Origin: Paenibacillus sp. S150
Lineage (GTDB): Bacteria; Bacillota; Bacilli; Paenibacillales; Paenibacillaceae
Direction of reading: 5' to 3'
NCBI RefSeq assembly: GCF_019352175.1
Contig: NZ_JACBYI010000028.1
Location: 1 to 64,000 of the forward strand
Length of the DNA stretch: 64,000 nucleotides
The position numbers were made by a program, and so were the translations under genes. Below are positions 58,268 through 64,000 of the stretch, piece by piece. The notes under the pieces are model-generated. The model had not been told where the DNA came from and made no database searches. It was given only the letters and a program-made list of their open reading frames with translations. How positions within the stretch are numbered: position 1 is the first letter of the stretch; each line of letters begins with the position of its first letter.

Positions 58268-60319
58268 ATGGAACTATCTTTGGATGCAATTGAAGTGAAA
58301 CAAATAAATGGCGTGAGCGCTCAAAAGCAAAACGAGCTTCACGCCTTTGGCGTCTTTACAGTGAAGGATCTGCTGGAGTATTATCCGTTCCGTTATGATG
58401 ATTTCCGTCCCCGCCAATTAAGCGAGATCAAACACGGCGACAAGGCCACCCTTGTAGCGAAGGTTATCGGCGTTCCTGTACTGCAGCGTTTCGGGGGCAA
58501 ATCCCGCCTCAGCTGCAAAATGGTGGACGGGTCATGGATGTTCACGGCGACGTGGTTCAACCAGCAGTACGTGCGGGAACAATTGACTGCCCAGCGTGAA
58601 ATCGTCATTACCGGCAAATGGGATCAGAAGCGAAATGCCATTACGGTGACGGATTATGAATTTACGGACCGGGGAGAAGGCAAAATCGGCACCCTGCAGC
58701 CTGTTTATTCCGTAGGCGGCAAGATTACGCAATCCTGGATACGCAAAATAATTAATCAGGGCCTGCAGCAGTATGGCGAGCTGATCCCGGAGATCCTCCC
58801 GCATTCCATCATAAGGAAATATGATTTCATGTCCCGCAAACGGGCCATCGCCACGATCCACCGGCCTGAGGATACGCGCGAAGGCCAGCAGGGAAGGCGC
58901 AGGATGGTCTATGAGGAGCTGTTTCTGTTCCAGCTTAAGGTGCAGGCCTTCCGTGTGCTGAACCGCGGCAGAATGGACGGTGTGGTGCATACGGTTGACA
59001 ATGCGACCGTACGGCAGTTTGTGCGCAGCCTGCCTTTTGAGCTGACGGATGCCCAGAAGCGCGTGGAGCTGGAAATCCTGCATGATATGCGTTCACCGTA
59101 TTGCATGAACCGTCTTTTGCAGGGCGATGTGGGCTCCGGCAAAACGGTGCTTGCGGCAGTAGCCTTGTATGCCACGGTGAAATCCGGATTTCAGGGGGCG
59201 CTGATGGTGCCTACCGAGATTCTGGCTGAGCAGCATATGCGTTCACTTACCAAGATGTTTGAGCCGTTTGCAATTACGGTGGGTCTGTTGACGGGAAGCG
59301 TAAGCGGACGCAAGCGCAAGGATCTGCTGGCCTCGCTGCAGATGGGAATGCTCGATATTGTGGTCGGCACCCATGCCTTGATTCAGGAGGATGTCTTCTT
59401 CCGCGGGCTGGGAATGGTGGTTACGGATGAGCAGCACCGTTTTGGCGTCAACCAGCGCAGTGTGCTGCGCCGCAAGGGCTATAACCCGGATGTGCTGACG
59501 ATGACGGCGACCCCCATTCCGCGGACGCTCGCGATTACCGTGTTCGGCGATATGGATGTGTCCACGCTTTCTGAACGTCCCAAGGGACGCGTGCCGATTA
59601 CAACCTATTGGGTGAAGCCTGATCTGATGGAACGGGTGCTCAGGCTGGTCGGCCGCGAGATCGGTCAGGGCCGGCAGGCGTATCTGATCTGTCCGCTGAT
59701 AGAGGAATCGGAGAAGCTGGATGTGCAGAACGCAATTGATCTGCATATACAGATGACCCAGGCGTTTCCCGATTACAAGGTTGGACTGCTTCATGGCCGG
59801 ATGACACCCGGGGAAAAAGACGGGATCATGCGCGCCTTCTACAGCAATGAGATTCAGCTGCTGGTCTCCACTACTGTTGTGGAGGTTGGTGTTGATGTTC
59901 CCAATGCAACGCTGATGATCATAATGGATGCGGACCGGTTCGGGCTGTCCCAGCTGCATCAGCTGCGGGGCCGTGTCGGGCGGGGCCGGCATGCATCCTT
60001 CTGTGTGCTTGTGGCTGATCCGAAATCCGGGGTCGGCCGCGAGCGGATGACAGCGATGACCGATACGGATGACGGCTTTGAGGTGTCCCGGCGGGATCTG
60101 GAGCTGCGCGGGCCGGGAGATTTCTTCGGAACCAAGCAGAGCGGGCTGCCGGAGTTCCGGCTGGGGGATATGGCCGCCGATTTCGAGGTGCTGGAGCAGG
60201 CCAGGGACGATGTGGCGGAGCTGCTGAAGGAAGCGGAGTTCTGGACCTCCACCGATTATGCGCCGCTGCGGAGCTATTTGCAGAGCGAGCAAATTTTTCA
60301 GGGGGACCTTATGGATTAA
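58268..60319 (+). CDS. recG: ATP-dependent DNA helicase RecG
   Basis: A 683-residue helicase that reverses stalled replication forks and branches Holliday junctions (B. subtilis RecG has 682). The N-terminal wedge OB domain is followed by Walker A QGDVGSGKT, motif II DEQHRFGV, MTATPIPRT, and the C-terminal QLRGRVGRGRHAS and GPGDFFGTKQSG. ATG 58268 is preferred to ATG 58262 because AGGGG is then at a normal distance. It follows the FakB gene by 13 bases. Confidence 0.97.
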   Translation: MELSLDAIEVKQINGVSAQKQNELHAFGVFTVKDLLEYYPFRYDDFRPRQLSEIKHGDKATLVAKVIGVPVLQRFGGKSRLSCKMVDGSWMFTATWFNQQYVREQLTAQREIVITGKWDQKRNAITVTDYEFTDRGEGKIGTLQPVYSVGGKITQSWIRKIINQGLQQYGELIPEILPHSIIRKYDFMSRKRAIATIHRPEDTREGQQGRRRMVYEELFLFQLKVQAFRVLNRGRMDGVVHTVDNATVRQFVRSLPFELTDAQKRVELEILHDMRSPYCMNRLLQGDVGSGKTVLAAVALYATVKSGFQGALMVPTEILAEQHMRSLTKMFEPFAITVGLLTGSVSGRKRKDLLASLQMGMLDIVVGTHALIQEDVFFRGLGMVVTDEQHRFGVNQRSVLRRKGYNPDVLTMTATPIPRTLAITVFGDMDVSTLSERPKGRVPITTYWVKPDLMERVLRLVGREIGQGRQAYLICPLIEESEKLDVQNAIDLHIQMTQAFPDYKVGLLHGRMTPGEKDGIMRAFYSNEIQLLVSTTVVEVGVDVPNATLMIIMDADRFGLSQLHQLRGRVGRGRHASFCVLVADPKSGVGRERMTAMTDTDDGFEVSRRDLELRGPGDFFGTKQSGLPEFRLGDMAADFEVLEQARDDVAELLKEAEFWTSTDYAPLRSYLQSEQIFQGDLMD

Positions 60320-60385
60320 TTAGGCACATACTCCAGCCTTCTCTCATATACTGTGAATGATTGGATATGACTGGAGGTGCTGCGC

Positions 60386-60673
60386 TTGGGCTATCAGCAA
60401 TTTGGAATCAGTCCCCAGCTGGTGGATCGCATCAAGCTGAAGATGAAGAATCCGGCTGTTAAAGAACGTATTAAGAATATGATCAATGGAATCTCCAAGC
60501 AGGAGCTCCAGAACACAGCGGTAGTGCGGAGACTGGTACGCAATGCTTCGGCTGTGATGGGGGAGAAGCTGACCTCGTCGCAGGAAGAGCAAATTGTGAA
60601 ATTTGTGATTGCCCAGAAGATTGACCCGGGCAATACCTTTCATTTGATCCGGCTGTGGGGCATGTTCCGCTAG
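60386..60673 (+). CDS. stage VI sporulation protein F-like protein
   Basis: A 95-residue protein (GYQQFGISPQLVDRIKLKM, then VVRRLVRNASAVMGEKLTSSQ and KFVIAQKIDPGNTFHLIRLW) that matches proteins annotated as SpoVIF in Paenibacillus. B. subtilis SpoVIF is needed for proper coat assembly and spore resistance; the resemblance to it is weak but the DPxNTFHLI end is typical. The start is TTG 60386 with CTGGAGG upstream; GTG 60377 overlaps that sequence. A bidirectional terminator follows. Confidence 0.8.
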   Translation: MGYQQFGISPQLVDRIKLKMKNPAVKERIKNMINGISKQELQNTAVVRRLVRNASAVMGEKLTSSQEEQIVKFVIAQKIDPGNTFHLIRLWGMFR

Positions 60674-60734
60674 AAGGCTTCCGCTCAAAGGACTGCGGAT
60701 GAGGCAATGCATACGAATGCTTATATTTCACACC

Positions 60735-60777
60735 AAAAAGCGTTCCCGCTAAAATGGATATAGCGGGAACGCTTTTT
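60735..60777 (+). terminator. bidirectional terminator between the SpoVIF-like and YitT genes
   Basis: AAAAAGCGTTCCCGCT (60735-60750) and AGCGGGAACGCTTTTT (60762-60777) are perfect 16-base arms with an 11-base loop. Confidence 0.95.
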
Positions 60778-60808
60778 AGCTTCAGTCAGGGATTGCAGAT
60801 ACTTGCCG

Positions 60809-61669
60809 CTAATCCCGAAATATGGCGGCCAGCCGGCTGCGGTTGACGGTGCGGAAGACAATCTCGCTGTCTTGATCGCAGGAGCGGACCAGTGACGTTA
60901 GTTCTTCCTCTTCCAGCTTGCTAGCAATGCAGAACAGCGTGCCCGGCTGTCCTTGAGGGCCTGGGGCGCTGACGAGCTTGGCCTCGCGTTCAAGCTTGTG
61001 GCGCAGTACCCGCCGGATTTCTTCAGGGCGGGTGCTGGTAATCCAGACCGCGCGTGTGCGGGCAAGATCCCTCAGAGAGATACGCACGGCTTCGAAGGCC
61101 AGCAGATAGGCGATAATGGAATACATCGCCTGATCCCAGCCGAACAACGCCCCACCGAATAATAATATGGCGCAATTCAACACCATAATGACAATCTCAG
61201 CCGATTTTGTCGGCCCTCTGCCGAGGAAGGCATATCCCGGATCTCCCGCACCGCCGCTCATCCCTCCGAAGCGGATGGAGATTCCGATCCCGAAGCCCAG
61301 GGAGAGCCCGCCTGCGATGGAGGCGGTCAGCGGCTCGCCGGTTAAGGACGGATAATGATGCAGAGCCAGCGAGCCGGCGGTGAGACAAACCAATCCGAGC
61401 ATGACATAGAGTGCAAAGCGCAGGTGAATCTGTCTGCGTGAGATCAAAATGAACGGCAGATTGAACAGGAACAGGAATAAGCCAAGCCGCATTTCGGTAA
61501 CGTGCGCGAAGAGGGCGGAGAGCCCGGCAATCCCGCCGGGTACGAGCTTGTGCGGCATGAGGAAAAGCTCCAGTCCGACTGCGCAAAGCAGGCCGCCGGC
61601 AATGACGCCGATAATGCGCAGTGCCTTGCGCCCCCGGGGCAGGTCACCGCTTCTCAAGATAGTATTCAC
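60809..61669 (-). CDS. YitT family membrane protein
   Basis: A 286-residue protein with about five or six membrane segments in the first 200 residues (GVIAGGLLCAVGLELFL, GGIAGLSALF, GISIRFGGMSGGAGDPG) and a C-terminal cytoplasmic DUF2179 domain (RAVWITSTRPEEIRRVL). The function of the family is not known. The start is GTG 61669 with AAGGAGGAG upstream. It is on the same strand as the antiporter genes behind it, 33 bases away, so it may be part of their transcript. Confidence 0.88.
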   Translation of the reverse strand: MNTILRSGDLPRGRKALRIIGVIAGGLLCAVGLELFLMPHKLVPGGIAGLSALFAHVTEMRLGLFLFLFNLPFILISRRQIHLRFALYVMLGLVCLTAGSLALHHYPSLTGEPLTASIAGGLSLGFGIGISIRFGGMSGGAGDPGYAFLGRGPTKSAEIVIMVLNCAILLFGGALFGWDQAMYSIIAYLLAFEAVRISLRDLARTRAVWITSTRPEEIRRVLRHKLEREAKLVSAPGPQGQPGTLFCIASKLEEEELTSLVRSCDQDSEIVFRTVNRSRLAAIFRD

Positions 61670-61702
61670 ATGTTCTCCTCCTTTCCAAGAGAGAACCGGA
61701 TA

Positions 61703-62947
61703 TTATTCATTGTCCAGTATGGCCGCTTGCTTGGACTTGCGGGCAAGATGCCGTTTTTCGAAGTTAAAGACTTTATCGAGCAGCTTATAGATGGCTTTGG
61801 ACTCTTTGGTCAGAAGGGGACCGAGTATGGCCAGCATAAGCACATACATCGCGGCAAAAGGCTGCAGGATGGCAAGCAGTCCGCCTGCTTTGCCGAGATT
61901 GGCCATGATGATGGAGAACTCGCCTCTGGAGACAATGGTCAGGCCGATGTTAGAGGAAGAGCGCGGGCTGAGACCCGCGCTGCGTCCAGCCAGCATACCT
62001 GCTACAAAGTTGCCGATCAAGGTAATGATGACTGCAGCCAGCGAGTACCAGAGCGCTTCTCCGCCCAAGGTCAGCGGATCAATCGACAGTCCGAAGCTGA
62101 AGAAGAAGATTGCACCGAAGAAGTCGCGGAAAGGAATGACCAGCTTCTCGATCCGTTTCACGTGCTCGGTTTCGGCGAGCACCAGCCCGACGAGCAGTGC
62201 ACCGATCGCTTCAGCCACATGAATCGTCTCGGAGAATCCGGCAATCAGAAAGAGTGCGGCGAAAATGATCAGCGCAAACAGCTCACTGGAGTGGATATTA
62301 AGCACCCTGTTCAGCCAGGGGACCAGCTTGCGGCCAATGATCAGCAGTGCCAGCATATATCCCAGGGCAATCAGGGCGGACAGCAGCACTCCGCCAAGCG
62401 AAGATGAGCCGCTGAGCACAAGTCCCGACAGGATGGAGATGTAGACAGCGAGGAAAACATCCTCAAACATGATGATCCCGAGAATCATTTCGGTTTCGGG
62501 ATTGGCCGTCCGTTTCAGATCCACCAGCACCTTGGCAACTATTGCACTGGAGGAGATAGTGGTGATGCCGGCGATAACCAGGACTTCCTCCAGCGGAAAT
62601 CCGAGGCCCCAGCCGAGGAGGAGCCCCAGTGAGAAATTGATCAGGATATAGATCGTTCCGCCTGATACTATGGAGCGTCCCGCTTTGACCAGACGGCCTA
62701 CCGAAAATTCCAGACCGAGATAGAACAGGAGAAAGAGCACACCGATCCGGCCCATGAATTCAATCAGGGAGGCGCTCTCGATAAAACGGAAGTCAAGATG
62801 CCATATTTTGAACGCATGCGGGCCAACGGCCATGCCGATCAGAATATAGAACGGAATCACCGAGAAACGCAGCTTGGTCGAGATCAGTCCGGCTAAGGCA
62901 ATCAGCACCAGAGCAAGGCCTACTTCAAATACGATATAATGACTCAT
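61703..62947 (-). CDS. khtU: K+/H+ antiporter subunit KhtU (CPA2 family)
   Basis: A 414-residue membrane protein with about 12 segments, of the Kef/CPA2 type (LIGMAVGPHAFKIW, SSSAIVAKVLVDLKR, FFFSFGLSIDP, SRGEFSIIMANLG). In B. subtilis KhtU exports potassium in exchange for protons and is controlled by KhtT. It begins three bases after the khtT stop, so the two genes form one unit. A short polar C-terminal tail follows the last segment. Confidence 0.93.
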   Translation of the reverse strand: MSHYIVFEVGLALVLIALAGLISTKLRFSVIPFYILIGMAVGPHAFKIWHLDFRFIESASLIEFMGRIGVLFLLFYLGLEFSVGRLVKAGRSIVSGGTIYILINFSLGLLLGWGLGFPLEEVLVIAGITTISSSAIVAKVLVDLKRTANPETEMILGIIMFEDVFLAVYISILSGLVLSGSSSLGGVLLSALIALGYMLALLIIGRKLVPWLNRVLNIHSSELFALIIFAALFLIAGFSETIHVAEAIGALLVGLVLAETEHVKRIEKLVIPFRDFFGAIFFFSFGLSIDPLTLGGEALWYSLAAVIITLIGNFVAGMLAGRSAGLSPRSSSNIGLTIVSRGEFSIIMANLGKAGGLLAILQPFAAMYVLMLAILGPLLTKESKAIYKLLDKVFNFEKRHLARKSKQAAILDNE

Positions 62948-62950
62948 CCA

Positions 62951-63442
62951 TTAACCACATCCGTTCCGCAGAATGTGTCTGAACTGTTTATGCTGATGTC
63001 TCTCCCCGGCGGCAACAACGGTGCACTCTGCAGGCAGCACCACTTCCGGACCGGGATTGATGTGTTTATGGTTCTTCTCAATAATGGCAATTACCGTTAC
63101 TCCTGCGCGGGCACGGATATCCAGCTCTCCGATGCTGTGTCCGATGCAATTGTAATCCTGCTCCATCCGGTACCATTCAATAATCAGATCATCCAGCGCC
63201 ACCTCAATGGACTCCAGCGCCTTGGGCTTATAGGTAATCCCGCCGACAATTGCGGAGATATAACGCGCTTCATCATCATCCAGCGTAATCATGGAAATGC
63301 TCTGGTCGGGGTCGTCATATTCAAAATGATACAGCTCGCGCCTGCCGTCATCGTGGACGATGACTACAAGCTTGTCGCCGCCACGGGTCTGCATAACGAA
63401 CTTTTTGCCGATTCCCGGCAAATCCGATTCTCTGTAATTCAT
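62951..63442 (-). CDS. khtT: K+/H+ antiporter regulatory subunit KhtT
   Basis: A 163-residue cytoplasmic protein (B. subtilis KhtT has 165) with an N-terminal domain (NYRESDLPGIGKKFVMQTRG, GRRELYHF) and a C-terminal RCK_C/TrkA-C domain (SIGELDIRARAGVTVIAII, VLPAECTVVAAGE). KhtT binds cyclic di-AMP and gates the KhtU antiporter. ATG 63442 has CTGGAGG 11 bases upstream; the open frame extends 21 codons further without family resemblance. Confidence 0.93.
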   Translation of the reverse strand: MNYRESDLPGIGKKFVMQTRGGDKLVVIVHDDGRRELYHFEYDDPDQSISMITLDDDEARYISAIVGGITYKPKALESIEVALDDLIIEWYRMEQDYNCIGHSIGELDIRARAGVTVIAIIEKNHKHINPGPEVVLPAECTVVAAGERHQHKQFRHILRNGCG

Positions 63443-63471
63443 GAAAGTCCAGCCTCCAGTTGAGATGTCAT

Positions 63472-63894
63472 TTAGTTGTTCCGCAATTTGCGGAAATGAA
63501 TGCATTGTATTTCATTTTTATCCGGTCTGCCCGGAAGGAATATGCTCACATAATCGGAAGTATATTTAAGCGGATACAGCCGCCGACGCTTCATCATCAA
63601 ATAAATAACGGGGTGCAGCGATACCACAAGCACAGCGGCGGAAGTCTCCGGCGGAAAATCCGGAATGATCCCCGGATGATTCAGGCGCAGGTTCGGAAGA
63701 AACTTCAGCTGCGTCGTATGGATAAGGAACGGCTGGATGATTTTATGCTCATGCCGTTCAACTTCATAGCGGCTGTTCTCCTGCCCGCTGCTGTTAAGCA
63801 CCTGCGAATTAACAGCCAGCAAAGACAGCAGAAGCAGGGGGATAAGCGCAAGCTGCAGCAGTCTGAACATGGGTATACGCGCTAGATATGACAT
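63472..63894 (-). CDS. hypothetical membrane-anchored protein upstream of khtTU
   Basis: A 140-residue protein with one N-terminal hydrophobic segment (FRLLQLALIPLLLLSLLAV), probably a signal anchor, and an outer part with another moderately hydrophobic stretch (AAVLVVSLHPVIYLMM). I do not recognise it. It is not KhtS, the third gene of the B. subtilis operon, by sequence or make-up. The ATG is preceded by an unusually perfect AAGGAGGTGATCC. It ends 29 bases before khtT and is likely the first gene of the unit. Confidence 0.7.
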   Translation of the reverse strand: MSYLARIPMFRLLQLALIPLLLLSLLAVNSQVLNSSGQENSRYEVERHEHKIIQPFLIHTTQLKFLPNLRLNHPGIIPDFPPETSAAVLVVSLHPVIYLMMKRRRLYPLKYTSDYVSIFLPGRPDKNEIQCIHFRKLRNN

Positions 63895-64000
63895 CCTGGG
63901 ATCACCTCCTTACTGTATATTGTATATTAAGCATAACATACGACCTTGGACTGAACCAAATCGAAGTTTGATTTTTTTGCTGAAAAAGATCATGAAAAGC

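Noticed and set aside
63896..63910. GGATCACCTCCTTA, identical to the 3' end of 16S rRNA
   Set aside because: It is the complement of a full-length Shine-Dalgarno sequence at the correct distance from a minus-strand ATG; no other rRNA sequence is nearby.

Overview
The window looks like chromosomal DNA of a spore-forming, Gram-positive bacterium of the Paenibacillus type. The evidence is the spore proteins (SpoVM, an SpoVIF-like protein), strong GGAGG ribosome binding sites, frequent TTG/GTG starts, a moderately high GC content, and long stretches of gene order shared with Bacillus subtilis (acsA/acuA/rpsD; ylaN/ftsW; ylbF/ylbG; and the yloA-to-recG block). No rRNA, tRNA, CRISPR array, phage or complete insertion sequence was seen.

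Layout. 0-6 kb: acetyl-CoA synthetase AcsA and its acetyltransferase AcuA are divergent around a good CcpA cre site; a class A penicillin-binding protein with a fibronectin III tail converges on acsA. 6-12 kb: rpsD with a long, probably self-regulatory leader, a GAF-GAF-GGDEF diguanylate cyclase, a lipoprotein, an M29 aminopeptidase and a short HPr-like protein that lacks the phosphorylatable histidine. 12-22 kb: YlaN, a Ca2+/H+ exchanger, an Asp23 protein, FtsW with YugN, an M20 peptidase, a CBS protein, an XPB-type helicase with its partner, and YlbF/YlbG. 22-26 kb: an ethanolamine ammonia-lyase cluster (eutABC) in which eutA carries a frameshifting deletion. 26.3-28.4 kb: an AT-rich patchwork with an amino-acid racemase, a decayed GntR regulator, a GGDEF fragment and a cluster of short repeats. 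28-33 kb: a hypothetical gene, a LysR regulator, a GNAT enzyme, a PHP phosphoesterase and RqcH.

33-60 kb is the conserved housekeeping block: Ca2+ P-type ATPase, DapF, a fused homocysteine methyltransferase/MTHF reductase, YicC, RemA, Gmk, RpoZ, CoaBC, PriA, Def, Fmt, RsmB, RlmN, the PrpC/PrkC phosphatase-kinase pair, RsgA, Rpe, SpoVM, L28, the fatty-acid kinase FakA with a FakB (DegV) partner, RecG and the SpoVIF-like protein. 60.8-64 kb: a YitT membrane protein and a KhtT/KhtU K+/H+ antiporter pair preceded by an unrecognised membrane-anchored protein.

Two families of short interspersed repeats occupy intergenic gaps. One is a GCTGAAACGG...GCCGTTTC(C/T)GCTTG stem-loop with seven clear copies and two possible partial ones. 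The other is a TTAGTGGGAAAAAGTAACACTAAT-like element (written here as its consensus ends TTAGTG...CACTAA). Neither is explained by gene content. They and the decayed 26-28 kb patch are the parts most worth follow-up; I do not see a clearly new multi-gene defence or biosynthetic system.
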